From Nocardiopsis sp. MG754419 (GTDB lineage Bacteria; Actinomycetota; Actinomycetes; Streptosporangiales; Streptosporangiaceae): 59,230 nucleotides of DNA. The position numbers were made by a program, and so were the translations under genes. Below are positions 44,595 to 53,391 of this stretch, piece after piece. Under the pieces are notes generated by a model. It made no database searches, was not told where the DNA came from, and worked only from the letters and a program-made list of their open reading frames with translations. The DNA lies in contig NZ_QOCZ01000013.1 of the NCBI RefSeq assembly GCF_018207095.1, positions 1-59,230 on the forward strand. The letters are read 5' to 3'. Position 1 is the first letter of the stretch; every line of letters begins with the position of its first letter.

Positions 44595-47500
44595 GTGATC
44601 AGCAGACCCCTACGAGCGCTCACCGCGACGGCCGCGGCCGTCATGATGGCCATCGGCCTGACGTCGGTTCCGGCCCAGGCGGACGAGGTCGAACAGGACC
44701 CGTTCACCGCGCTCATCTTCTCCAAGACGACCGGTTTCCGACACGACTCGATCCCCCACGGTGTCGCCCTCTACGAGGCGTTGGCCGAGGAGCACGGTTT
44801 CGAGACCGAGCACACCGAGGACGCCGACGTCTTCAACGACGAGGACCTGGCCCGCTTCGACGCGGTCATCTGGCTGTCCACCACCGGTGACGTCCTCGAC
44901 GAGGACCAGCAGGCGGCGTTCGAGAACTACGTCCAGGAGGGCGGCGGCTACGTCGGCGTCCACTCCGCCTCCGACACCCACTACGACTGGGAGTGGTACG
45001 GAGACCTCGTCGGCGCGTACTTCGCCAGCCACCCGCCCGGCACCCAGGACGCCGAGGTCATGGTCAACGACCGTGTCCACCCCTCCACCGAGATGCTTCC
45101 GGCGAGCTGGGACCGGCACGACGAGTGGTACGACTTCGACGTCAGCCCCCGTGGTGACGTGCACGTCCTCGCCGGCCTGAACGAGGCCTCCTACGAGGAC
45201 GAGGTCGACCCGGCCGGACAGATGGGCTTCGACCATCCGATCGCCTGGTGTCAGACCTACGACGGCGGTCGGTCCTGGTACACCGGTGGCGGCCACACCA
45301 TCGACTCCTACTCCGAACCGGAGTTCGCCGACCACCTCCTGGGCGGTCTGCGGTGGGCCGCCGGTGAGGTCGAGGGCGACTGCGGCGCCACGCAGTGGGA
45401 CAACTTCGAGAAGGTGACGCTCGCCCAGGGCGAGGAGAACGTCGGCGAGCCCATGGGCATGGCGGTCCTGCCGGACGGTCGGGTCATGCACACCTCCCGC
45501 GACGGACAGGTGTCCCTGTGGTCGCCGGAGACCTACTCGACCACCGTTCTGGCCGACGTCCCGGTCTACGACCACGACGAGGACGGGCTCCAGGGCATCG
45601 CGCTGGACCCGGACTTCGAGAACAACGGGTGGGTGTACCTCTACTACGCGCCCGTCGTGGACGGCGTACCGTCCGGGGCCGCCCCGGAGGACGGTTCACC
45701 CGAGGACTTCGCCCCCTACGAGGCGCACAACAACCTCTCGCGGTTCCAGTTCTCCGACGGTGACTCCCCGGCCCTGGACCTGGAGAGCGAGCAGGTCATC
45801 CTGGAGGTCGAGGCCACCCGCGGCATGTGCTGCCACGTCGGCGGCGACCTGGACTTCGACCACGAGGGCAACCTCCTGCTGTCCACCGGCGACGACACCA
45901 GCGCCTTCGGTTCGGACGGGTACACGCCCATCGACGAGCGCGAGAGCCGCAACCCGGCCTTCGACGCCCAGCGCAGCTCGGCCAACACCAACGACCTGCG
46001 GGGCAAACTCATCCGTGTCTCGATGAACGAGGACGGGACCTACGAGATCCCCGAGGGCAACCTGTTCCCGGAGGAGAGCTCCGACGCGGACCTGACCCGG
46101 CCGGAGATCTTCGCGATGGGTCTGCGCAACCCGTTCCGGTTCGCGGTGGACCAGACCGACGGCAGCGTCTACCTGGCCGACTACGGTCCGGACGCCCCGG
46201 AGGCCGACCCCGAGCGCGGCCCCGAGAACACGGTGACCTGGCACCACATCACCGAGGCCTCCAACATCGGCTGGCCGTACTGCATCGGGAACAACTCCGC
46301 CTACATCGACTACGACTACGACGGCGGCACGTCCGGCGAGCCCTTCGACTGCGACGCGCCGGTCAACGACTCGCCCCGCAACACGGGCCTGACGGAGCTT
46401 CCGCCGGTCACCCCCGCGGAGATCTGGTACGGCTACGACGAGTCCGAGGAGTTCCCGCACCTGGGCACCGGGGGCGGAGCGCCGATGGGCGGTCCGGCCT
46501 ACCACTTCGACCCCGAGCTGGAGTCGGACACCAAGTGGCCCGAGTACTACGACGGCGTTCCGCTGCTGTACGAGTGGAGCCGCCAGTGGATCAAGCAGGT
46601 CCACCTGGACGATGAGGGCGGCGTCCTCGACATCACCGAGACCGTCCCCGACATCGACCTGGCCAACCCCATGGACATGGAGTTCGGCCCGGACGGGTCC
46701 CTGTACGTCCTGGAGTACGGTTCGGGCTGGTTCGGCGGTTCGGCCGACTCGGCGATCTCCCGTATCGACTACATCGGCTCGGGTGACAGCCCGGTCGCCA
46801 GGGCCAGTGCGGACACCACCTCCGGCACGGCGCCGTTGACGGTCGAGTTCTCCGGCGAGGAGTCCTTCCACCCCGGTGGGCAGGACATCGACTTCGCCTG
46901 GAACTTCGGTGACGGGAACACCTCCTCGGAGGTCTCCCCGACCCACACCTTCACCGAGGACGGCCGGTACACCACCACGTTGACCGTGACCGACGCCGAG
47001 GAGCGGAGCGGCACGGCCACGGTCACCATCACCGTGGGCAACACCCGTCCCGACGTCGCCTTCCAGAGCCCCAGGGACGGCGAGTTCTTCAACTGGGGTG
47101 ACGAGATCCCGTTCGACGTGTCCGTGGAGGACGACGAGGACGGTTCCATCGGCGACGGCATCGAGTGTGACGACGTGCAGGTCACCTCGGCGTTGGGCCA
47201 CGACACCCACGCGCACCCGTGGACGCAGTACGAGGGTTGCGAGGGGGTGAGCGCCACCGGTACCGACGGTGCGCACGGCCACGACATGAACATCTTCTGG
47301 GTGTTGACGGCCGAGTACACCGACGGTGGTGGCGAGTCCGCCCCACCGCTGACCGGATCCGACGGGGTCACGCTCAACCCGTCGCGGATGCAGGCGCAGT
47401 ACTTCCGCGACAGTGAGGGCGTGCAGACCGAATCCACGGAGGACTCCGAGGGCGGCCTGCGCAACATCACGTCGATCGGTCACGGCGACTGGACCTCGTA

Positions 47501-48932
47501 CGACCCGGTCAACCTGCACGGGGTCGAGGAGATGACCTTCCGGGTCGCCTCCGAGGGTCCGGGCGGCGCCATCGAGGCCCGTCAGGACGCCCCCGACGGT
47601 GAGCTGCTGGGCAGCGTCGACGTCACCGACACCGGCGGTCCGCAGGAGTGGACCGACGTGACCATGGAGGTCACCGACCCGGGCGAGACGTTCGCGCTGT
47701 ACCTGGTGTTCACCGGGGACGACCCGGGCGCCACCGACGGCCTGTTCAACCTCAACTACTTCGAGGCGAACGCCGACCACGACGGCGGGCACGGCCACGG
47801 TCCCGAGACCGAGCTGACCAGCCCCGAGGACGGCGCGAGCTTCGAGGTCGGCGAGGAGATCCCGCTGGCGGCCGAGGTCACCGACCACGGCGACACCGGG
47901 ATCGAGCAGGTGGAGTTCCTGGTCGACGGCGAGGCCGTGGCCACGGTCGACGAGGGACCCTACGAGGCCACGTGGACCGACGCCGCCGAGGGCGAGTACG
48001 AGATCAACGCGGTGGCCACCGACGGCGACGGTGAGACGGGGGCCTCGGCCACCCACACCATCACCGTCGGCGCGGCGACCGAACCGAACGAGTGCGCGCC
48101 GCCCACCACGGACGAGGGCTACACCCCGCTGTGGGACGGCGCGTCCCTGGACGGCTGGAACCAGGCGGGCCCGGGCGGTTTCGACGTCGTCGAGACCGAC
48201 GAGGGATGCGTGCTGGAGACGGTCGGCGGCATGGGTCTGCTCTGGCACGAGACCGAGCTGGACGAGTACCGGCTCAAGCTCGACTACCTGACCCACGAGG
48301 AGTCGGACAACTCCGGTGTCTTCGTCGGTTTCCCCGACCCGGAGGACGACCCCTGGGTCGCGGTCGAGCAGGGCTACGAGATCCAGATCGACCCGTACGG
48401 GGCGCCGGAGGGCGACCCGATCAACCGGACCGGCGCCATCTACGAATTCCAGGCCGCCACGTCGCACCCCGAGGTCGTGGGCGAGTGGAACACGATGGAG
48501 ATCGAGGTCGTCGACCCCGTGATCCGGGTCTGGATCAACGACACGCTGGTCAACGAGTTCACCAGTACCGACCCGGCGCGGGACCTGTCGTCCGGCTTCG
48601 TCGGTCTGCAGAACCACGGTGACGCCGACACGGTGTGGTTCCGCGACGTGCAGGTGACCGACGAGGTCACCGAGCCGGAGCCGGTCACCTTCGCCGAGGT
48701 GGCCGAGCGCATCGACGAGCTGGCCGCGGAGGGGGCGCTGACCCACTCCGAGGCCCGCAGGCTCACCGCACGGCTGGAACTGGCCGAGCACCACGTCGGC
48801 GCGGGCCGTCCCGCACAGGCCGGCAACTCCCTGGACCGTTTCGTCGCGGTCGCCGAGACGGTGTCCGATGAGTCCGCCGGAGAGGAGTTGTTGGGCCTGG
48901 CCGCACGGCTCAGGCACCTGACCACCGAGTAA
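44595..48932 (+). CDS. Secreted multimodular ThuA / sugar dehydrogenase / DUF1080 protein
   Basis: The 1445-residue exported protein starts at GTG 44595, with AGGTGAGG six bases upstream; GTG 44583 is in frame but lacks a site. A signal peptide ends near 33 (VPAQADE). Modules in order are: ThuA-like domain ~38-265; sorbosone/glucose dehydrogenase beta-propeller ~272-730 (LQGIALDPDFENNGWVYLYY, GLRNPFRFAV); PKD ~733-814 (WNFGDGNTSSEVSPTHTF); an Ig-like segment ~817-918; CBM6-like ~919-1060; Ig-like ~1071-1162; DUF1080 (3-keto-disaccharide hydrolase) ~1171-1356; FIMAH ~1364-1443. ThuA and DUF1080 both point to 3-ketoglycoside chemistry, with the dehydrogenase as a possible oxidant. It is 194 bp after the epimerase and probably last in the sugar operon. 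Confidence 0.92.
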   Translation: MISRPLRALTATAAAVMMAIGLTSVPAQADEVEQDPFTALIFSKTTGFRHDSIPHGVALYEALAEEHGFETEHTEDADVFNDEDLARFDAVIWLSTTGDVLDEDQQAAFENYVQEGGGYVGVHSASDTHYDWEWYGDLVGAYFASHPPGTQDAEVMVNDRVHPSTEMLPASWDRHDEWYDFDVSPRGDVHVLAGLNEASYEDEVDPAGQMGFDHPIAWCQTYDGGRSWYTGGGHTIDSYSEPEFADHLLGGLRWAAGEVEGDCGATQWDNFEKVTLAQGEENVGEPMGMAVLPDGRVMHTSRDGQVSLWSPETYSTTVLADVPVYDHDEDGLQGIALDPDFENNGWVYLYYAPVVDGVPSGAAPEDGSPEDFAPYEAHNNLSRFQFSDGDSPALDLESEQVILEVEATRGMCCHVGGDLDFDHEGNLLLSTGDDTSAFGSDGYTPIDERESRNPAFDAQRSSANTNDLRGKLIRVSMNEDGTYEIPEGNLFPEESSDADLTRPEIFAMGLRNPFRFAVDQTDGSVYLADYGPDAPEADPERGPENTVTWHHITEASNIGWPYCIGNNSAYIDYDYDGGTSGEPFDCDAPVNDSPRNTGLTELPPVTPAEIWYGYDESEEFPHLGTGGGAPMGGPAYHFDPELESDTKWPEYYDGVPLLYEWSRQWIKQVHLDDEGGVLDITETVPDIDLANPMDMEFGPDGSLYVLEYGSGWFGGSADSAISRIDYIGSGDSPVARASADTTSGTAPLTVEFSGEESFHPGGQDIDFAWNFGDGNTSSEVSPTHTFTEDGRYTTTLTVTDAEERSGTATVTITVGNTRPDVAFQSPRDGEFFNWGDEIPFDVSVEDDEDGSIGDGIECDDVQVTSALGHDTHAHPWTQYEGCEGVSATGTDGAHGHDMNIFWVLTAEYTDGGGESAPPLTGSDGVTLNPSRMQAQYFRDSEGVQTESTEDSEGGLRNITSIGHGDWTSYDPVNLHGVEEMTFRVASEGPGGAIEARQDAPDGELLGSVDVTDTGGPQEWTDVTMEVTDPGETFALYLVFTGDDPGATDGLFNLNYFEANADHDGGHGHGPETELTSPEDGASFEVGEEIPLAAEVTDHGDTGIEQVEFLVDGEAVATVDEGPYEATWTDAAEGEYEINAVATDGDGETGASATHTITVGAATEPNECAPPTTDEGYTPLWDGASLDGWNQAGPGGFDVVETDEGCVLETVGGMGLLWHETELDEYRLKLDYLTHEESDNSGVFVGFPDPEDDPWVAVEQGYEIQIDPYGAPEGDPINRTGAIYEFQAATSHPEVVGEWNTMEIEVVDPVIRVWINDTLVNEFTSTDPARDLSSGFVGLQNHGDADTVWFRDVQVTDEVTEPEPVTFAEVAERIDELAAEGALTHSEARRLTARLELAEHHVGAGRPAQAGNSLDRFVAVAETVSDESAGEELLGLAARLRHLTTE

Positions 48933-48967
48933 CCGGATCCGTCGCCACGGCGACGGTGGAACGAGCC

Positions 48968-48999
48968 GCGGCGGGGCCGGCGTCACCCGGCCCCGCCGC
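48968..48999 (+). terminator. Terminator between the sugar operon and the ebo cluster
   Basis: GCGGCGGGGCCGG and its exact complement form a 13-bp stem with a 6-base loop, 35 bases past the stop at 48932. I see no obvious promoter in the 77 bases between it and the next start, so some read-through is possible. Confidence 0.75.
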
Positions 49000-49076
49000 A
49001 CCGCAGGCGGCGTCGTTCGCACGGCACACGCCGCCCGCATCCCGGCCAGTGTCAAACCCCCCGACAGGAGGTGCCC

Positions 49077-49844
49077 GTGAGCACCCAGAAGGACCAGAGC
49101 GACCGACCTCGGGCGAAGCAGGAACAGAAGGGACCGGACACGACCGAGAAGGTGGTGAGCCAGGACTCCGGACGCCTCACCTGGTGGCTGACCGGAGGGT
49201 CCGTCCTCCTGGTCGGCGCCGTTCTCGCCGTGGTGGTGTTGGTCGTCTACGGCGGGGACGACACGGTCACCCCCGATCCGGCCCGGGTCGCGGAACTGGA
49301 GGCCTCCGCCGAGGACCGCCACGTCGACCAGGTGGCGGAGCTCATCGAGCACACCCGTGCCACCCATGAGGAACTGGTGCCCGTCCTGAACTCCCTGGAC
49401 GAGGTGCTGCCCGCGGACGGCGGCGAGCCCGCCGAGGACCTGCCGGACACCGAGACCATCGACGACTGGCTCAAGAGCACCCAGAACGCCCGAGCGCACC
49501 TGGACCACGCCGAGTCCGGCGAGACCGACTTCAACGTCACCCACGCGGGGCTGCGCGGCTCCGTGGACGTGCTCGGCTCCGCCCTGAACGCCTACCACGC
49601 CGCCGCCCAGGCCGACGGCGACCAGCGCACGGAGCTCCTCGAACTCACCGCCGACCTGCGCGACCAGGCGGTCCGCGGCTGGTCGGTGGCCGCCACCCAA
49701 CTGGACGTGGTCAGCATCGACTCCGGTCACGGCCACATCCACCTGTACCTCCCCACCGCCCCGGGCAGCGGTGCGATGGAGCCCGACGAGGCCGAGGACG
49801 GCGACGGCGCCGCCGGAGGCGCGCCCGGACACGAAAACCACTGA
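49077..49844 (+). CDS. Membrane-anchored extracytoplasmic protein opening the ebo cluster
   Basis: The 255-residue protein has a hydrophilic cytoplasmic N-terminus (34 residues), one membrane helix (LTWWLTGGSVLLVGAVLAVV), then an external helical region of about 165 residues. That ends with HGHIHLYLPTAPGSG and an acidic, Gly-rich tail. GTG at 49077 lies five bases after AGGAGG. No family is recognised. It ends 13 bases before the inositol-phosphate-synthase-like gene, so it belongs to the same transcription unit. A receptor or chaperone for an exported Ebo product is conceivable, from position only. Confidence 0.8.
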   Translation: MSTQKDQSDRPRAKQEQKGPDTTEKVVSQDSGRLTWWLTGGSVLLVGAVLAVVVLVVYGGDDTVTPDPARVAELEASAEDRHVDQVAELIEHTRATHEELVPVLNSLDEVLPADGGEPAEDLPDTETIDDWLKSTQNARAHLDHAESGETDFNVTHAGLRGSVDVLGSALNAYHAAAQADGDQRTELLELTADLRDQAVRGWSVAATQLDVVSIDSGHGHIHLYLPTAPGSGAMEPDEAEDGDGAAGGAPGHENH

Positions 49845-49857
49845 CAGGGGACCCCGC

Positions 49858-51015
49858 ATGACACGAATCGGAGTGTGGTTGGTCGGGGCGCGCGGATCGG
49901 TCGCCACCACGGCCGTTCTCGGCGCCATGGCCGTCCGGGCGGGCGCGGCCGAGCCGACCGGGTGCGTCACCGAACGCCCCGAGTTCGCCGGCGCGGGCCT
50001 GCCCGGCATCGGTGACCTGGTGTTCGCCGGTCACGACGTCCACGGCACCCACCTGGCCAAGAGCGCCGAGCCGCTGGCCAGGTCCGGAGTGCTGCCGCCG
50101 CACCTGCCCGAGGTGTTCGCCGAGGAGCTGGGCGCGGTGGACCGGCGGATCCGTCGGGGACTGGAGGCGCGCCCGGAGGGGTTCGCCCGTCACCACGCGG
50201 ACGCCCTGGAGGCGGATCTGCGCGCGTTCGCCGAGGCCGAGGACCTGGAGCGGGTCGTGGTCGTGGACGTGTCCAGCACCGAACCACCTCCGCCGCCGAG
50301 CCCCGAGCTCGCCGATCCCGACCTCCTGGAGGCGGCTCTGGACGCGGGGACCGCCCGGGTTCCGGCGAGCTCGGTCTACGCCTACGCGGCCCTGCGCGCG
50401 GGGTGCTCCTTCGTGGAGTTCACGCCCAACGCGGGGCCGCGTGCGCCGGCCGTGGCGGCCCTGGCCGAACGTCTGGGGTTGCCCTGGGCCGGTTCGGACG
50501 GCAAGACCGGCGAGACCCTGGTCAAGAGCGCGTTGGCGCCGATGTTCGCCGCGCGCGCCCTGCGGGTGCGCTCGTGGTCGGCCACCAACCTGCTCGGTGG
50601 AGGCGACGGTCGCACCCTCGCCGACCCCGAGAGCAACAGCAACAAGTCCGCGTCCAAGGCCCGTGGGCTGGAGGCCCTGTTGGGGCATCCGGTGGACGGT
50701 CCGCTGCACATCGACTACGTGCCGGATCTGGGCGACGCCAAGACCGCCTGGGACCACGTGTCCTTCGAGGGGTTCCTGGGCGCTCGCATGACGCTGCAGT
50801 TCACCTGGTCCGGGTACGACTCGGCGCTGGCCGCGCCGCTGGTGCTGGACCTGGCCCGGCTGAGCGCGCACGCCCACCGGACCGGCCGGGTCGGCGCGGT
50901 GCCCGAGCTCGGCTTCTTCTTCAAGGACCCGGCCGCGAGCGACGTGCACGGCCTGGCCGAGCAGTGGCGCGCACTGACCGCCTGGTGCGGCGGGGAGGAG
51001 GGCGGTCGTCGATGA
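49858..51015 (+). CDS. myo-Inositol-1-phosphate synthase-like cyclase
   Basis: The 385-residue protein has the NAD-binding GVWLVGARGSVATTAVLGAM, then VVVVDVSSTEPPPPPSP and SFVEFTPNAGPRAPA. The conserved synthase region is GSDGKTGETLVKSALAPMFA, RSWSATNLLGGGDGRTLADP, then SNSNKSASKARGLEALLG and HIDYVPDLGDAKTAWDHVSF. These match the catalytic core of enzymes that cyclise glucose 6-phosphate to inositol phosphate. In ebo clusters as I know them, a dehydroquinate-synthase-like EboD takes the cyclase position, so this gene may be a functional replacement. Its stop overlaps the eboC start (ATGA). Confidence 0.88.
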   Translation: MTRIGVWLVGARGSVATTAVLGAMAVRAGAAEPTGCVTERPEFAGAGLPGIGDLVFAGHDVHGTHLAKSAEPLARSGVLPPHLPEVFAEELGAVDRRIRRGLEARPEGFARHHADALEADLRAFAEAEDLERVVVVDVSSTEPPPPPSPELADPDLLEAALDAGTARVPASSVYAYAALRAGCSFVEFTPNAGPRAPAVAALAERLGLPWAGSDGKTGETLVKSALAPMFAARALRVRSWSATNLLGGGDGRTLADPESNSNKSASKARGLEALLGHPVDGPLHIDYVPDLGDAKTAWDHVSFEGFLGARMTLQFTWSGYDSALAAPLVLDLARLSAHAHRTGRVGAVPELGFFFKDPAASDVHGLAEQWRALTAWCGGEEGGRR

Positions 51016-51893
51016 GCCGAAAGGTCCGATCGTTGGCCCGCCTGGTGCGTCTGCCCGCGGCGCTCACCGTCCTCGGTGACACCCTCACGGGGGCGGCCGC
51101 CGCCGGACGGCTCCGCGAGCCCCGCGCGTGGGCACTGCCGCTGTCCTCGGTGTGCCTGTACTGGGCCGGGATGGCCCTCAACGACTACGCCGACCGCGCG
51201 CTGGACGCGGTCGAGCGTCCCGAACGCCCTCTCCCTTCGGGGGAGGTGGGTCCGGGCGAGGCCCTCGCGGTCGCGTCCGGGCTCACGGTGGCCGGGGTGG
51301 GGGTGGCCGCGCTGGCGGGCGGACGCCGGAGCGCGCTGGTCGCCTCCGCGCTGGCCGCCACGGTGTGGACCTACGACCTGGTGCTCAAACCCACTCGGCT
51401 GTCGCCGCTCGGGATGGCGACGGCCCGTGGGCTGGACGTCCTGCTCGGTGCCGGTGACCACCCCGGACGCGCGGCGCGGCCCGCCCTGGCCATGGCCGTG
51501 CACACCCTGGGGGTGACGGCGCTGAGCCGCGGCGAGGTGCACGGGACCCGGCCCGAGGTGGCGGCCGGTTCCCTGGCCTGCACCCTGGCAGGGGCGACGT
51601 TGGCCGCCGGACCGGACCAGGAGGCGTCCACGACCGGGCGCGTCACGGTGGGCGGTGTGCTGGCGGGGGCGTTCGCCGGGACCTACGCCGCCACGGTGGG
51701 CACGGCCCAGGGGCGGGCCCTGTCCGAGCCCTCGGCCGAGCACGCGCGGGAGGCGACCGGCGTCGGCATCCGCGGCATGATCCCGCTCCAGGCGGCCCTG
51801 CTGTCCCGGTACGGGGCCCCGGAACTGGCCTGCGCGTTGGCGGTGGGCGCCCCCGTCGCCGCCCGCGCCTCGAAGAGGGTGGCGGTGACATGA
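51012..51893 (+). CDS. eboC: UbiA-like prenyltransferase EboC
   Basis: The 293-residue polytopic protein has the two Asp-rich UbiA motifs: NDYADRALDAVERPERPLPSG-like sequence at about 57-77 and YDLVLKPTRLSPLG at about 121-134. Several helices lie between and after. UbiA enzymes move a prenyl group to an aromatic or polyol acceptor in the membrane. EboC acts in the ebo pathway described for scytonemin precursor export in Nostoc. ATG 51012 overlaps the upstream stop, and its own stop overlaps the next ATG. The acceptor here is unknown. Confidence 0.88.
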   Translation: MSRKVRSLARLVRLPAALTVLGDTLTGAAAAGRLREPRAWALPLSSVCLYWAGMALNDYADRALDAVERPERPLPSGEVGPGEALAVASGLTVAGVGVAALAGGRRSALVASALAATVWTYDLVLKPTRLSPLGMATARGLDVLLGAGDHPGRAARPALAMAVHTLGVTALSRGEVHGTRPEVAAGSLACTLAGATLAAGPDQEASTTGRVTVGGVLAGAFAGTYAATVGTAQGRALSEPSAEHAREATGVGIRGMIPLQAALLSRYGAPELACALAVGAPVAARASKRVAVT

Positions 51894-52738
51894 GGTTCGG
51901 CTACGGCACGAACGGCTTCTGGGACCACCGGATCGAGGACGCGCTGGCGATCATCGCCGACCTCGGTTACGACGGGGTCGGGCTGACCCTGGACCACCCC
52001 CACCTGGACCCGTTCTCCCTGGACGCCAAGGCACGGGTGGCCGCGATCGGGCGTCGACTGGACCGCCTGGGGCTGGCGCTGGTGGTGGAGACCGGCGCCC
52101 GCTACCTCCTGGACCCGCGACGCAAGCACGAACCGACGCTGGTCTCCGACTCCGACCGGGACGTCCGGGTCGACCTGCTCAAACGCGCGGTCCGGATCGC
52201 CGACGACCTGGGAGCGGAGGCGGTGTCCTTCTGGTCCGGGATCCTGCCCCGCGGCGCCGGGACCGACCAGGGATGGGACCGGCTCACCTCCGGGGTGGAG
52301 AAGGTCCTGGTGGTCGCGGACGCGCTGGGCGTGGACTGCGCCTTCGAACCGGAACCCGGCATGTTCGCCGAGCGGTTGTCGGACGTGCTGGAGCTGCGTC
52401 GCCGGCTCGGGGACCCACAACGGCTGCGGGTCACCCTGGACGTCGGGCACGGGGTGTGCAACGAACCCGACGGGCCCGAGGGCGCCGTCGCCCGGGCCGG
52501 CGACCTGATCGCCAACGTGCAGCTGGACGACATGCGCCCCCACGTCCACGACCACCTGGAGTTCGGGGACGGCGACATCGATCTGCCCGGGGTCCTGGGG
52601 GCCCTGCACCGCGTGGGGTACACGGGACTGGCCTCGGTGGAACTGCCCCGGCACGGGCACGCCGCACCCCTGGTCGCGGAACGGTCCAAGCGCGCGCTCG
52701 ACGCCGCCTGGGCCGTGGTCACGAAGGAGGCCGCGTGA
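51890..52738 (+). CDS. TIM-barrel sugar phosphate isomerase/epimerase in the ebo cluster
   Basis: The 282-residue AP-endonuclease-2-like barrel reads MRFGYGTNGFWDHRIEDALA, then LGLALVVETGARYLLDPRRK and CAFEPEPGMFAERLSDVLEL with the metal-binding Glu. VTLDVGHGVCNEP, VQLDDMRPHVHDHLEFGDGD and ASVELPRHGH complete it. All expected metal ligands appear to be present. It overlaps eboC and eboA by four bases. It may isomerise the sugar or cyclitol intermediate. Confidence 0.85.
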   Translation: MRFGYGTNGFWDHRIEDALAIIADLGYDGVGLTLDHPHLDPFSLDAKARVAAIGRRLDRLGLALVVETGARYLLDPRRKHEPTLVSDSDRDVRVDLLKRAVRIADDLGAEAVSFWSGILPRGAGTDQGWDRLTSGVEKVLVVADALGVDCAFEPEPGMFAERLSDVLELRRRLGDPQRLRVTLDVGHGVCNEPDGPEGAVARAGDLIANVQLDDMRPHVHDHLEFGDGDIDLPGVLGALHRVGYTGLASVELPRHGHAAPLVAERSKRALDAAWAVVTKEAA

Positions 52739-53391
52739 GCACGCTCGACCTGTGGGGTCCCGAGTCACGGGCGACGCTGCTCGCCCTGAGCGCCGAGGTG
52801 GCGGAGCGCCCCTCACGGATCGCCGTGCTCTTTCCCGCGGTGGGACGGCGCGTGGGTCGGGGCGCCGGGCCCTCCGGCGACCCGACCGGCACGCTCGGTC
52901 CGACGCTGGAGGACCTGGCCCGGGCCGAACTGCTCCGCGTACTGGTGCGGGCGCTGCCGCCCGAGGAGGCGGCCGTGGAGACGGCCGACCTGTACGGGTA
53001 CGGCGACGCCGACGAGAAGCGGGCGGTGCTGCACGGTCTGCACCTGTTGGACGCCGAGGACCCCGAGGCGGCTTCCACGGTGCGGGGGCTGCTGGCGGAC
53101 GCGCTGCGCACCAACGACACCCGGCTCGTCGCGGCGGCGTCCGCGAGCGGAGCCCAGGCCCTTCTGGACGACCACGCCTGGCGGCAGACGGTGCTCAAGT
53201 GCCTGTTCGTCGGGGTGCCCCTGCGTCTGGTGGCCGGGTTGGACGCCCGGGCCGACGCGGAACTGGCCCGGATGTGCGCCGACTTCGCCGAGGAACGCTC
53301 CGCCGCCGGCCGCCCGGTGCCGCCCGACGTCCGACTCGTCCTGGACCGCTTCCCCCGGCACCCCTTCCACGCACGAACCCAGGAGGGCTGA
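52735..53391 (+). CDS. eboA: EboA-domain protein
   Basis: The 218-residue helical cytoplasmic protein carries the EboA-type core as I remember it: DLYGYGDADEKRAVLHGLHL, ADALRTNDTRLVAAA, VLKCLFVGVPLRLVAGLDAR and ELARMCADFAEERSAAGRPV. The molecular role of EboA is not established. GTG at 52735 overlaps the previous stop (GTGA), and the next gene starts at the base after its stop codon. Recognition is by remembered consensus and by context. Confidence 0.8.
   Translation: MSTLDLWGPESRATLLALSAEVAERPSRIAVLFPAVGRRVGRGAGPSGDPTGTLGPTLEDLARAELLRVLVRALPPEEAAVETADLYGYGDADEKRAVLHGLHLLDAEDPEAASTVRGLLADALRTNDTRLVAAASASGAQALLDDHAWRQTVLKCLFVGVPLRLVAGLDARADAELARMCADFAEERSAAGRPVPPDVRLVLDRFPRHPFHARTQEG

Noticed and set aside
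45696..50009. 1437-codon minus-strand open frame
   Set aside because: Composition is that of a GC-skew shadow; it lies opposite the secreted multimodular protein and crosses a strong terminator hairpin and the start of the next operon.
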